Source: an uncultured bacterium (GTDB taxonomy: Bacteria > Chloroflexota > Anaerolineae > J036 > Brachytrichaceae). Taken from it: 64,000 nucleotides of DNA. Where the stretch lies: positions 30,984 to 94,983 of the forward strand of contig CAIXPS010000217.1 of the NCBI GenBank assembly GCA_903921365.1. Direction: 5' to 3'. The notes below the pieces were generated by a model. It worked only from the letters and a program-made list of their open reading frames with translations. It did no database searches and was not told the DNA's origin. Of the stretch, positions 1-8,227 are shown one piece after another (position 1 is the first letter of the stretch; each line of letters begins with the position of its first letter). The position numbers and the translations under genes are program-made.

Positions 1-173
1 GCCCCACCCGCAATGACGCAGACGACTGCGAGAACACTAAGGATCAGTCGTAGCGCACCGGCTGACGACAGACTGTCGCGAAAAATGATGTCCACTGCAA
101 ATGCCGCGAAAATAAGGATGATCTGCGCAATGACCCACCACTCGCCCTTTGCCCCGAATTTCTCAGTCGCCAT
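1..173 (-). CDS. Membrane protein, N-terminal part only (cut by window edge)
   Basis: The gene reads leftward out of the window, so only the first 57 residues are seen. It opens with a short polar stretch containing a Trp-Trp pair, followed by two hydrophobic segments (about residues 13-29 and 42-57), as in a multi-pass membrane protein. The ATG at 173 is preceded by GGGAGA at good spacing. The start resembles isoprenylcysteine carboxylmethyltransferase-type membrane methyltransferases, but that is only a guess because the catalytic C-terminus is missing. Confidence 0.6.
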   Translation of the reverse strand, partial: MATEKFGAKGEWWVIAQIILIFAAFAVDIIFRDSLSSAGALRLILSVLAVVCVIAGG

Positions 174-353
174 ACTGGTAATTTTCTCCCTGCATATTAG
201 TCATAACCGAGCCACCCCAACTATAATGCGGTTCTAGCAAAGCTCTCATACTACTCATATCAGGTGCTCTACCATAATATGTAGTTGCAGGCCTCGATTG
301 TGCAAGAAGATCAACCATCGAATAGGCATCAAGCAACATGGAGAAATGTAAAA

Positions 354-1043
354 ATGTTCTTCGATCCGCGTTATTTTATATTTGCGTTACCTGGACTATT
401 GCTGGCGCTTCTGGCGCAGTGGCACGTGCGCAGCACTTTCAGCAAGTACGCGCAGGTTCCAACTGCGAACCGCGTAAGCGGCCTGCAGGCGGCGAATATT
501 CTGATGCGCAACAACGGGCTCACCAATATCGGCGTGAAGGGCATTCCAGGCCAGTTGACCGACCATTATGACCCGCGCGAAAAGGCGATCAGTCTATCGG
601 ATAGTTCGGCGCAAAACTCAATCGCCTCTGTGGCCGTTGTGGCGCATGAGCTTGGGCATGCCCAACAAGACGCTGAAGGGTATGTGCCTCTCAAGCTGCG
701 CGGCGCGATTGTGCCGGCTGTGCAGATTGGCGGCTGGGTTGGCCCAATCCTCTTCTTCGCCGGTTTCCTGCTGGGCATCACCCAGCTTGCGTGGCTCGGC
801 GTCATCGCCTTCGGTTTGACCACGATCTTTGCGCTGGTGACGTTGCCTGTCGAGTTCGACGCGAGCAATCGCGCGATGCGCATGCTGCAAAGCAGCGGGG
901 TGCTCGTGGGCGACGAACTGAGTGGCGCGCGCAGTGTGCTGACTGCGGCAGCGCTGACCTATGTGGCCGCAGCACTGCAATCAATCCTTACCATGCTGTA
1001 CTACATTACGCTGCTGAGCGGCGGGTCGCGGCGTCGTAACTGA
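354..1043 (+). CDS. YugP-like zinc metallopeptidase, membrane-bound
   Basis: This is a membrane-embedded zinc peptidase of the YugP / neutral zinc metallopeptidase family (Zn_peptidase_2). Visible features are an N-terminal membrane helix after the MFFDPRY start, the zinc motif HELGH at about residues 98-102, a downstream EFDAS motif that can supply the third ligand, and further hydrophobic segments at about 125-170 and near the C-terminus. The ATG at 354 is preferred over one at 285: it gives 229 residues, the usual family length, places the typical family N-terminus at residue 1, and has GGAG just upstream. The substrate is unknown; related proteins are thought to act in membrane protein turnover. 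Confidence 0.88.
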   Translation: MFFDPRYFIFALPGLLLALLAQWHVRSTFSKYAQVPTANRVSGLQAANILMRNNGLTNIGVKGIPGQLTDHYDPREKAISLSDSSAQNSIASVAVVAHELGHAQQDAEGYVPLKLRGAIVPAVQIGGWVGPILFFAGFLLGITQLAWLGVIAFGLTTIFALVTLPVEFDASNRAMRMLQSSGVLVGDELSGARSVLTAAALTYVAAALQSILTMLYYITLLSGGSRRRN

Positions 1044-1096
1044 TAACCGTAACTTGTGGCATGACATCGACATCGACCGCACACTAACTGTTTTGC

Positions 1097-1102
1097 TATA
1101 AT
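1097..1102 (+). promoter_or_regulatory. -10 hexamer TATAAT
   Basis: A perfect TATAAT lies 16 nt before ATG 1119. No clear -35 is seen. It implies a transcript starting at about 1108-1110 with almost no leader. Confidence 0.5.
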
Positions 1103-1118
1103 CAACGTGGCAGGCTGT

Positions 1119-1661
1119 ATGAACGAACAAACAAAAGCTGCATCGTCAGCACAAACACCTTCACAACCGGTGACAACAGGTGCTGTAACCGGTCCGGCAT
1201 TACCAGAGCCGACTAAAACAAACTACAAGCTGTTGTTTGGAATAATAGGCGGCGTAGTTTTGTTCATCGCGCTTATTACCCTCCTCGTCATTCTGGCGTT
1301 CAATTATCCGGCAGGCACCGCCGTCGTCAGAGACATCTTCATCATCGCATTGGCGCTCACCAGTGTTTTGATCGGCATGTTGATGCTGGTGTTGATTTTC
1401 CAGTTGCAATCGCTGATCATGCTCTTGCGCAATGAGATTAAACCGATGCTGACGAACGTCAACGAAACTGTGAACACCGTGCGCGGCACAGCAGTTTTTG
1501 TCAGCAATAACCTGGTTCGTCCCACGATCAACTTTGCCAGCTTTATCGCCGGCTTACAGGGCGTGCAGCAAGCGATCGCGGGAAGGGCCAACACAACCAG
1601 CAAACGACCAAAGACGCCTGGCGCGGGCGCGTCCGGCAGTCAAACAGGGAAACAACCGTAA
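1119..1661 (+). CDS. Two-TM membrane protein upstream of YtxH gene
   Basis: The protein has about 180 residues. A Ser/Thr/Pro/Ala-rich N-terminus is followed by two membrane helices (about residues 38-62 and 72-98), then an amphipathic region with repeated Asn-Glu and Val-Asn patterns like DUF948-type envelope proteins, and a basic Lys/Pro/Gly-rich tail. It lies 40 bases before a YtxH gene, and the two probably form one unit acting at the cell envelope. A GTG at 1107 is an alternative start, but a TATAAT hexamer at 1097-1102 puts transcription start at about 1108, so ATG 1119 is chosen. The precise function is unknown. Confidence 0.7.
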   Translation: MNEQTKAASSAQTPSQPVTTGAVTGPALPEPTKTNYKLLFGIIGGVVLFIALITLLVILAFNYPAGTAVVRDIFIIALALTSVLIGMLMLVLIFQLQSLIMLLRNEIKPMLTNVNETVNTVRGTAVFVSNNLVRPTINFASFIAGLQGVQQAIAGRANTTSKRPKTPGAGASGSQTGKQP

Positions 1662-1701
1662 ACAGCTTAGCAATAAGCGGCATATCTAAAGGAGAATTTA
1701 A

Positions 1702-2079
1702 ATGGCACAGCAAGATACCGGTGTTGAAATTGGTGCGTTCTTTGCAGGCGTCTTAATAGGCGGTCTGGTAGGTGCGGCGGTTGCCCTCCTGCTCGCGCCA
1801 CAGTCTGGTGAAGAGACTCGCAAACAACTAACCAAAACCAGTGAAGAGTTTCGAGATCGGGCACAGGATGTAATGGAAGACGCCCGTGAACGCGCCGAGG
1901 CGACCATCGCTGACTCGCGCCGTCGCGCGGAGCGCATCATTGAGGAGGCGCGTAACCGCGCACAGGCGATCACCGAAGAAGCTCGCGAGCGCATTGAGAA
2001 GGCCTCCGAAGAGGCCCGCGCCAAAGGCGATAAGTCGAGCGATAAACCCGCGGATGCGCCGGCGCCGGCAGAGGCGTAA
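1702..2079 (+). CDS. YtxH-domain envelope protein
   Basis: A 125-residue protein with one Gly-rich membrane helix (residues 9-32) ending in the LLLAPQSGEETR signature of YtxH / gas-vesicle-like proteins. A long Ala/Arg/Glu-rich amphipathic helix follows, with heptad-like repeats (about 40-108), then an acidic Pro/Ala tail. YtxH proteins are small membrane-tethered coiled-coil proteins associated with general stress in Firmicutes; no enzymatic role is known. The start is secure: a strong AAGGAGA lies 8 nt upstream. A hairpin terminator follows the gene. Confidence 0.85.
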   Translation: MAQQDTGVEIGAFFAGVLIGGLVGAAVALLLAPQSGEETRKQLTKTSEEFRDRAQDVMEDARERAEATIADSRRRAERIIEEARNRAQAITEEARERIEKASEEARAKGDKSSDKPADAPAPAEA

Positions 2080-2105
2080 TCATCCGGTTCCGTCAGTATG
2101 CGAAT

Positions 2106-2140
2106 CCGCCATGCCGTTCACGCGGCATGGCGGTGTTTCT
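2106..2140 (+). terminator. Rho-independent terminator after ytxH-like gene
   Basis: A perfect 11-bp stem (CCGCCATGCCG at 2106-2116, CGGCATGGCGG at 2123-2133) with a 6-nt loop is followed by TGTTTCT. It ends the 1119-2079 unit. Confidence 0.8.
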
Positions 2141-2178
2141 ATAACCTGGTTGAAACTGGCGCTCTGCGCTCCACGCCC

Positions 2179-3177
2179 TTAATGTAACAGGGGCGTCACC
2201 GTGGCGGCGATCACAATCAGGATTATGGCGACGATCAACAACAGCATAAGGACGATTGCCGCAGGCACCACGATCTTGAATAACATGCCCGTGGGGATGC
2301 GCGCCACTGGCGCTCTGCGTGTTTTAGGTGTTGCCGGAATTGCCGCGTTCTGAGGCGATTTTGCGGTCTTTTCACCACGGATCACTCCCCCACCCAACAG
2401 AGTCATCGTCATTCCCAGGGCGCCCATCACGGCTGCTGGCACGCCAATGCCATTTCGCATGGCGTCGGTGCTGATGAACGGCAGCACAACCGCACAGGCC
2501 GACAGCACCATCCCGCTCGCAACCGCCACGGTCGCCATACTCGACGCGACAGATTCCGACTTGTGCTCTGTAGCTTGTGTCGCAGATGGGGTCCGGCTGG
2601 GCTCATCCTCCTCCGTGCCTGTCCACAGTGCTCGTCCAAACAGCATTACCATCAGTGCGCCCGAGATTGCTACAGGTGAGAAACCCACCAGCATCAGGAA
2701 GCGCGCGTCCGGGTTGTCGCTGCCCTCACTCAATACGAACGGCGCGATCATCCCGGCGATCCCAAAGAAAAGGCCGAAGATAAGCCCCGCCAACTTACGA
2801 CTGCGGCTGTTCTTCTCCTGTTGCTTAAGCAGCATCGCCCGCGCGCCTTCTCTGCCCCGTATCTCCGTTCGAACAGGAACGCGTGTCTGGGGTGAAGGCG
2901 CCGCGGCTGCGGCCGCGGCTTTAATCCGGTTTGAATCCACCGCCGTGTAGAGCATCAGCGCGCCGGCAAGACCAAACAACACTGTGATGATAAGCACTTC
3001 ACTGCGCTGTTCCACCGGACTGACCAGAGGAGCTGCGACAGCCAGGACAAGCATAATAATGCCAACGCTGCCGCTCACTACGGCGTGCCGCCGCGTCAAC
3101 CAGTGCGGGGCTCTGGTTGATCGATCTGTTCGCGGCGCGCGGTCATCCTGTCCTTCGGGTGCTGGTGCGGATGTCAT
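2179..3177 (-). CDS. Multi-pass membrane protein of unknown function
   Basis: About 332 residues. A polar, charged N-terminus (about 30 residues) is followed by seven predicted membrane helices in pairs, separated by Arg/Ala/Pro-rich cytoplasmic loops. No catalytic motif is recognised. The start at 3177 is preferred to the upstream in-frame start at 3201 because a GATAAT hexamer sits 6 nt before it and there is no ribosome binding site, matching the leaderless pattern seen elsewhere in this window. It is divergent from the antiporter-like gene at 3249, and the two appear to share one 70-base promoter region. Confidence 0.65.
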   Translation of the reverse strand: MTSAPAPEGQDDRAPRTDRSTRAPHWLTRRHAVVSGSVGIIMLVLAVAAPLVSPVEQRSEVLIITVLFGLAGALMLYTAVDSNRIKAAAAAAAPSPQTRVPVRTEIRGREGARAMLLKQQEKNSRSRKLAGLIFGLFFGIAGMIAPFVLSEGSDNPDARFLMLVGFSPVAISGALMVMLFGRALWTGTEEDEPSRTPSATQATEHKSESVASSMATVAVASGMVLSACAVVLPFISTDAMRNGIGVPAAVMGALGMTMTLLGGGVIRGEKTAKSPQNAAIPATPKTRRAPVARIPTGMLFKIVVPAAIVLMLLLIVAIILIVIAATVTPLLH

Positions 3178-3183
3178 ATCGAT

Positions 3184-3189
3184 ATTATC
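3184..3189 (-). promoter_or_regulatory. -10 hexamer GATAAT, leaderless context
   Basis: GATAAT on the minus strand ends 6 nt before ATG 3177, with no Shine-Dalgarno sequence between. Confidence 0.4.
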
Positions 3190-3234
3190 CCAGCAATCCA
3201 TGACATCACGACATCAGTCGCCTCCGCCAAGCGT

Positions 3235-3240
3235 GATAAA
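3235..3240 (+). promoter_or_regulatory. -10-like GATAAA, leaderless context
   Basis: GATAAA ends 8 nt before the GTG at 3249. The same hexamer-to-start distance recurs at 22482, 47394 and 53812. Confidence 0.35.
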
Positions 3241-3248
3241 CTCGTGAT

Positions 3249-4907
3249 GTGTTGTATCTCTTGCTAATCGCCTTAATGGCGTTGCCGTTAGCCGGCACAG
3301 CACTCGCATTGATCGCTGAACAAGTCAAACCGGTTCGCGGCCTGGCAGAGCCCTTATACCTCGTTCCAGTGGCGGCTGCATTGCTGCTGGGATTGGCTTT
3401 GCGACCTGCGCAAATCGAGTTGATCTTCGGCGACTGGTCGCCCGTATCGTTCACCGGCACTCCTTTGATCCTTGCCGCCAACCCCGGCGGGATATCCATC
3501 CTGATTGCCATCGTAGCAGTGATGCTGCTGTCGCCCTTCACTGCTCGGAGTGCCGTTGGTGTTGGCGGGAGCGCCAACGAAAATCGCGCGCGTCCGCTCA
3601 TCGCCGGGGCGTTGTTCATAGCGCTGTGCATCACGGTGCTCGCTTACGATATGGTAACGCTGCTGATTGGGATCAGCCTTGTGGATATGGCAGTCGCCCT
3701 GAACGGCCTTGTTCAGTCTCGCCACGCCGGTCGAGTTCTGCGCGATGCCTTCTTTCACGCTGCATCCATCGGTTTGCTGGTGATTGCGATCGCGTTATAC
3801 AACGTCACAGGGAACAGCCTGTATCTACCACTGGCGCAGATTCCAGAGCGATTGATGCCTTTCTTCTCCACTGCGCTGGCTTTGCGGCTTTGCCTTACAC
3901 CGCTGCGCGCTGCTTCTGACTTGGTGACTGCTCGGAGTGCCGTTGGTAACGACAACGACTGGGTTGACAAAGCAAGCCCGGCCGCGAGCTTGCTCCTGCT
4001 CTCCCGCCTGCCTCAATTAGGCGCGCCGGAGTTGCATGCCTGGTTCTTCGCCTTTGCCCTGCTTACAGCCATCTCTGCGCTGGCGCTTGGCGCGCTTACT
4101 GCTCGGAGTCCCTCTGGGACGGTGAATCGTTCCAGGTTGCAAACCAGCCTCAGCGTGGGCGGACTCGCGATTGCGGTGCTTTCGGCTGTCACATGGAACA
4201 GCGGCATCATCACCGCTTCAGCCATCGCCTGGATTCTGGGTGTATCGCTAGTTGAATTCAACACATCCTCTTTCGGGCCACAACTGCGGCGGGTCATTTT
4301 GATCCCACGTTTGGTTGGCCTGTTATGCATAGTTGGTCTGCCACTCACAGTTGGGTTTATCGGGCGTTCCGGCACAATCACCACATGGGCTGAACGCGGA
4401 CTTGGCGGTGCAGCACTGATCGTCGGTTTTGCGCTGGCACAGGTGTTGCTCACAGTGTGTGCGCTACGGCTGCTGCGCTGGTCTGATACCCCGGCAACCC
4501 ATCAAAGACCCATAACGGAAGTAATTCGCGCCATCATGCTGCTGGCGCCGGTTGTATTGATCGTGCTTTATGGCCTGTCCCCTAACCTCGCGGGCGCCCC
4601 CTCATTCAGCAGTCAGTTGAGTCACAACGGCCTGCTGGGATGGTTCCTATGGCTGATAACCACTATCGTGGGCGTCGCGGTATGGTTTACGGAAGGCGTA
4701 TGGAGCAAGCTCATCGAGACCTCGCGCGAACGCATAAGCAGCGTCATCGGACTCGGCTGGTGGCAGGATATCATGACAGGCGCCATTGACCGGTTGTCAA
4801 AGCCCCTGCATGGCGTCATTACTTTCCTCGACAGCGACGGCGCGTTGCTGTGGGCAATTATCGTCATCTTAATCGTCGTGCTGGTATCACGACCGGGAGG
4901 GCCATAA
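3249..4907 (+). CDS. Proton-antiporter-like membrane protein (NuoL/M/N-like, divergent)
   Basis: A 552-residue, almost entirely hydrophobic protein with about 14 predicted membrane helices. Its layout and patches such as LIGISLVDMA and the central IITASAIAWILG helix recall the proton-translocating NuoN/NuoM/MrpD family, but I do not see the conserved Lys/Glu channel residues clearly, so function as a true antiporter is unproven. The start is GTG. Three copies of repeat family A (3540, 3927, 4098) are read through in frame as TARSAVG or TARSPSG peptides in loops between helices. The next gene, a DUF2085 membrane protein, begins 4 bases later, so the two are co-transcribed. Confidence 0.7.
   Translation: MLYLLLIALMALPLAGTALALIAEQVKPVRGLAEPLYLVPVAAALLLGLALRPAQIELIFGDWSPVSFTGTPLILAANPGGISILIAIVAVMLLSPFTARSAVGVGGSANENRARPLIAGALFIALCITVLAYDMVTLLIGISLVDMAVALNGLVQSRHAGRVLRDAFFHAASIGLLVIAIALYNVTGNSLYLPLAQIPERLMPFFSTALALRLCLTPLRAASDLVTARSAVGNDNDWVDKASPAASLLLLSRLPQLGAPELHAWFFAFALLTAISALALGALTARSPSGTVNRSRLQTSLSVGGLAIAVLSAVTWNSGIITASAIAWILGVSLVEFNTSSFGPQLRRVILIPRLVGLLCIVGLPLTVGFIGRSGTITTWAERGLGGAALIVGFALAQVLLTVCALRLLRWSDTPATHQRPITEVIRAIMLLAPVVLIVLYGLSPNLAGAPSFSSQLSHNGLLGWFLWLITTIVGVAVWFTEGVWSKLIETSRERISSVIGLGWWQDIMTGAIDRLSKPLHGVITFLDSDGALLWAIIVILIVVLVSRPGGP
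3540..3564 (+). repeat. Dispersed palindromic repeat A, copy 1
   Basis: Begins ACTGCTCGGAGTGCC and is read in frame as TARSAVG in the antiporter-like gene. It is immediately followed by a second small inverted repeat, GTTGGCG/CGCCAAC, at 3561-3578. Confidence 0.75.
3927..3950 (+). repeat. Dispersed palindromic repeat A, copy 2
   Basis: The first 20 bases are identical to copy 1, and it is translated in the same frame as TARSAVG, in the same gene. Confidence 0.75.
4098..4122 (+). repeat. Dispersed palindromic repeat A, copy 3
   Basis: The consensus-like copy, with hairpin arms GTCCC and GGGAC around TCT. Read in frame as TARSPSGTV in the antiporter-like gene. Confidence 0.8.
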
Positions 4908-4911
4908 GACT

Positions 4912-5730
4912 ATGGTGAGTGACAAGCGGCTGGCAACCTTCAAGCCATTTGAGGGCGTACTCTGGCCTGCGCTGGCGCTGCTGGCGATAGCTATTATTAC
5001 CGCCATCGTGCCAAAACAGGCCCTGCAAGCGTTAAACCTGGTGGGCTATGCCGTGTGCCATCGCATCCCCGATCGATCATTCTTCATCGCAAACACACAG
5101 CTACCGCTGTGCGCGCGCGACACCGGCATGTTCAGCGCTGCGTTGATCGGCATGCTGAGCTACGTCGTCCTGAGCCGCGAACGGTTTTCTCAGTTCCCAC
5201 GCTGGCCTTACACGCTTGTCTTGATCGCCTTTTTCCTGGCGTGGGGCTTTGATGGTTTTAATTCCTATATGCTCCTGCTGCGTGGACAAGTGTTTATCTA
5301 CATGCCGCAAAACTGGCTGCGCCTCGTGACGGGCGCATTCATGGGCGTGACGCTCAGCGCATTCGTCGTAGCGCTGTTCAACTCCGCCGTCTGGAAACCA
5401 GACCTTGTCAGCGACAAATCGAGTGTGCGTTCATGGCGCGACATCCTTCGGCTCGCGGCAATTGCCGTGAGTGTGATCATCATTGTGCTGTGGCAGCCGG
5501 ACTTCCTGTATGGCCCCATCGCCTTCATCAGCACACTAGGCGTGGTCACATTACTCGTCGTCGTTAACGGCCTGCTGGTACTCCTGTTGATGCGACGCGA
5601 AGCCAAAATCGAGCAGTGGCGCCAGCTCATCCTGCCGTTTATCGCGGGGATTTTCTTTACGTTCACCGAGATCATGCTGATCGATATAGCGCGGGCTGCA
5701 TTGACACGTCAATTTGGGCTGCCATATTGA
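4912..5730 (+). CDS. DUF2085 family membrane protein
   Basis: A 272-residue polytopic membrane protein with about seven helices. The DUF2085 signature is visible near residues 48-70: a Cys-His-Arg motif (VCHRIPDRSFF) followed by LPLCARDTG, with two conserved cysteines. The role of this family is unknown; the Cys/His set suggests metal or redox chemistry. It starts 4 bases after the antiporter-like gene, so the two may work together in the membrane. Its TGA stop overlaps the TTG that probably starts the next gene. Confidence 0.85.
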   Translation: MVSDKRLATFKPFEGVLWPALALLAIAIITAIVPKQALQALNLVGYAVCHRIPDRSFFIANTQLPLCARDTGMFSAALIGMLSYVVLSRERFSQFPRWPYTLVLIAFFLAWGFDGFNSYMLLLRGQVFIYMPQNWLRLVTGAFMGVTLSAFVVALFNSAVWKPDLVSDKSSVRSWRDILRLAAIAVSVIIIVLWQPDFLYGPIAFISTLGVVTLLVVVNGLLVLLLMRREAKIEQWRQLILPFIAGIFFTFTEIMLIDIARAALTRQFGLPY

Positions 5731-8201
5731 TTGCTTTGTGCTCCTGCATCCCCTGGCGGGGAAATCCTTTAGGACTGCTGACAGCTTTAACGGTCTGCGC
5801 CTCTCTTTTGTGCGCGTGCACACGCGCAGACACAGTCGCCCGCACACCGACCCCCTGTTCCGACGGTAGTTGCACTGCCGTCGCGTCCAACGGCATCATT
5901 GACGACTTCGAAGATGCCAATACGTTGTGGCAGCCCGGGGTATCGCCGAGCTTTACTGACAGCAGCGCCACACACACCGCCAGTTCTACCCAGCACGCCA
6001 CCCACGGCGCCCGCGCGTTGCAATTAGACTTTGATAAACGCGCGCAGCCCAAGGCCATCTTCATCCTCGATCGCGCGCTTGATTTGTCAACAGGTCAGAG
6101 CCTCGCGTTCGACCTGTTTAACCCGGATGGCGCGGCAGGAAGCGTTGGCATCGCCTTGCGCAGCGGAACCCACCTGCTCGGAGTACCGTTGGTATGGCAG
6201 GAAAGCGTCCCTTATAAACTAAAACCCGGCGCAAACGCCGTCAGCTTCGACCTGTCGGCTGCAACGTTCAAGACCGCGGAATCCGGTTGGCAATACACCG
6301 CAACGTTAAAAGGGTTGAACGCCATCGACCAACTCGCGATCATCGTTTACCCAGACATGACCGGGAGTATTTTTGTTGACAAGCTGCTCTTAATGAAAAA
6401 GCTGCTCGGAGTCCCTCCGGGAATGACTTCCACTGAGCCCGCAGTAGCTCCCGCAAGCACTACAAACTCGTCACACATCTCCATCAATCCGGCACTTCAA
6501 ACCGTTTATCAATACGCCAAGCTGGAATTCGACATCGACACGAACAGCGTGGTCGATAACCCGTTCGACCCGGATCAGATCGCTGTTAATGTGCAGATGA
6601 AATCGCCATCCGGCGAGTTGTTCACCATTCCGGCATTCGTGTATCAGGATTACGCGGCTGACACACGAACACCTGTCGGGCCGCAACGATGGAAAGCGCG
6701 GTTCACCCCAACGCAAGAGGGGAACTGGACAGCCACTGCCGTGTTGATCAACGCCACATCGATCGTCACTGCTCCGAGTCCCGCTGGGACTGCCAACCTG
6801 GCGTCATTCACCGTGTTACCAGCAGTCACGCGCGGATTCGTGCGCACCAGCCAGACGAATCCGCAATACCTGGCTTTCGACAACGGAGAAGCCTACTTCC
6901 CCGTCGGGATCAACCTGGGCTGGGGCCATGATAAACCGCTGGATGATTATGCGCGCTGGTTCGACGCGCTTAAACAGAACGGCTCAAACGTGGCGCGCAT
7001 CTGGATGGCGTCATGGTCGTTCGGCATCGAAACGAAGGACCTCGGTCTGGGGCGCTACCGCCTTGATCGCGCCTGGTTGCTCGATCAAGTGATGCAGATG
7101 GCTGAGGAGCGCGGCATCTACGTTATCCTCGTCTTGATCAACCACGGGGCATTTAACATTCGAGTCAATCCTGAATGGGTGGACAACCCCTACAACGTAG
7201 AACAGGGCGGCCCATGCAAAACGCCGGACGATTTCGCAACGGATCCCACCGCGCGCAAGCTGTTCGAGCAACGCCTGCGCTACATTGCAGCGCGTTGGGC
7301 CTATTCACCTAACCTGCTGGCATGGGAATGGTGGAACGAGGTAAATTTCACTCCTCTGGCCGACCCCAACCTGCTCAGGCCATGGCTGAAGGAAATGACC
7401 GCCTATCTGCGCAGTGTTGATCCATACCATCATCTCACCAGCATCAGTTACTCCGATGCGAACGACGCGCGTATCACTGCCCTGCCCGAAATCGACATCA
7501 TGCAACGGCACCTGTACAGCCCGCTCGACCCTCGCGCGACGATGGCAAAGGCCTATTCCGAGTTAACCAGTTATGGCGCGCAAAAGGTGAATAAGCCGGT
7601 GCTCTTCACGGAGTACGGCTACTCAGGTGCGGGCGAGCAACCCACCCGCTTTGACGCCGAGGGGATCCAGTTTCACAACGGGCTGTGGGCGTCAACCTTC
7701 AATGGCTTTGCGTCCGCTGCTATGTACTGGTGGTGGGACAGCTATATTGAACCCAATAAGTACTGGTACCACCTGAAGGGATTAAGCGATTTCCTCGCCG
7801 ACCAGGATGTATCGACCCTGGGCCCAATGCCACTGCTCGGAGTGGCGCAGGTCATGACAACCACGGTGCAGGCATCTGCCCTCGGGCGTGACGACCGCGC
7901 CTTGGTGTGGCTGCGCAGTTCATCTTATTCTGTCGAAGCGGCTGAATCACAGTTTCAGGCGGCGACGGTTTTTGGCAACATGAAAGAGGCGGACTGGCGC
8001 TTTGATCTGTCGCCTCGAAAAGATATCAGCTTGACCCTAAACGGCTTGCGGGCCGGGACTTATCAAGTAGCGTGGTATGACACGCGCACGGCGGAACTGA
8101 TTGCGAGCACCGCACTCGCGACAAATGATGGGGCGCTGGTAATCACGGCGCCCACGTTCGATCGCGATATCGCAGCAAAAATCGTCCGCATATCGCCCTA
8201 A
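5727..8201 (+). CDS. Lipoprotein glycoside hydrolase, DUF5060 plus GH5-like TIM barrel
   Basis: A secreted lipoprotein of about 824 residues. A hydrophobic signal segment ends in the lipobox LLCAC, then a short linker made partly of repeat C, a carbohydrate-binding-like beta domain (about 45-190), a DUF5060-type beta domain (about 235-345), and a GH5/cellulase-like barrel (about 365-690). The barrel carries WEWWNE (acid/base Glu) and FTEYG (nucleophile Glu); a small C-terminal beta domain follows. It probably cleaves an extracellular polysaccharide. No ATG exists near the N-terminus: TTG 5727, overlapping the previous stop as TTGA, or TTG 5736 fits the signal peptide. Four sites match repeat A. 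Confidence 0.8.
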   Translation: MIALCSCIPWRGNPLGLLTALTVCASLLCACTRADTVARTPTPCSDGSCTAVASNGIIDDFEDANTLWQPGVSPSFTDSSATHTASSTQHATHGARALQLDFDKRAQPKAIFILDRALDLSTGQSLAFDLFNPDGAAGSVGIALRSGTHLLGVPLVWQESVPYKLKPGANAVSFDLSAATFKTAESGWQYTATLKGLNAIDQLAIIVYPDMTGSIFVDKLLLMKKLLGVPPGMTSTEPAVAPASTTNSSHISINPALQTVYQYAKLEFDIDTNSVVDNPFDPDQIAVNVQMKSPSGELFTIPAFVYQDYAADTRTPVGPQRWKARFTPTQEGNWTATAVLINATSIVTAPSPAGTANLASFTVLPAVTRGFVRTSQTNPQYLAFDNGEAYFPVGINLGWGHDKPLDDYARWFDALKQNGSNVARIWMASWSFGIETKDLGLGRYRLDRAWLLDQVMQMAEERGIYVILVLINHGAFNIRVNPEWVDNPYNVEQGGPCKTPDDFATDPTARKLFEQRLRYIAARWAYSPNLLAWEWWNEVNFTPLADPNLLRPWLKEMTAYLRSVDPYHHLTSISYSDANDARITALPEIDIMQRHLYSPLDPRATMAKAYSELTSYGAQKVNKPVLFTEYGYSGAGEQPTRFDAEGIQFHNGLWASTFNGFASAAMYWWWDSYIEPNKYWYHLKGLSDFLADQDVSTLGPMPLLGVAQVMTTTVQASALGRDDRALVWLRSSSYSVEAAESQFQAATVFGNMKEADWRFDLSPRKDISLTLNGLRAGTYQVAWYDTRTAELIASTALATNDGALVITAPTFDRDIAAKIVRISP
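5857..5891 (+). repeat. Palindromic repeat C, copy 1
   Basis: GTTCCGACGG and CTGCCGTCGCGTCC flank a short spacer; the CGACGG/CCGTCG arms can pair. The same sequence, with a shorter spacer, recurs at 18343. Here it codes for part of the linker just after the lipobox cysteine. Confidence 0.6.
6173..6196 (+). repeat. Dispersed palindromic repeat A, copy 4
   Basis: CCTGCTCGGAGTACC with arms GTACC/GGTAT. It is read one frame over from copies 1-3, as LLGVPLV. Confidence 0.6.
6401..6424 (+). repeat. Dispersed palindromic repeat A, copy 5
   Basis: CTGCTCGGAGTCCCTCCGGG, read as LLGVPPGMT at the junction of two beta domains of the glycoside hydrolase. Confidence 0.7.
6768..6793 (+). repeat. Dispersed palindromic repeat A, copy 6
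   Basis: ACTGCTCCGAGTCCC with arms GTCCC/GGGAC around GCT; read as TAPSPAGTA in an interdomain linker. Confidence 0.65.
7832..7852 (+). repeat. Possible partial copy of repeat A
   Basis: ACTGCTCGGAGT matches the left half, but the right half lacks the hairpin arm. It may be a decayed copy or chance. Confidence 0.3.
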
Positions 8202-8227
8202 ACCAATTTCGAGTTGCACTGCGAGCA

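Noticed and set aside
5616..5726. ATG/GTG start of the glycoside hydrolase inside the DUF2085 gene
   Set aside because: The extension is polar, lies out of frame inside a conserved gene and would mask the lipoprotein signal.
7832..7852. Full copy of repeat A
   Set aside because: Only the left 12 bases match and there is no hairpin arm; listed as a low-confidence partial copy and not counted among the eleven.
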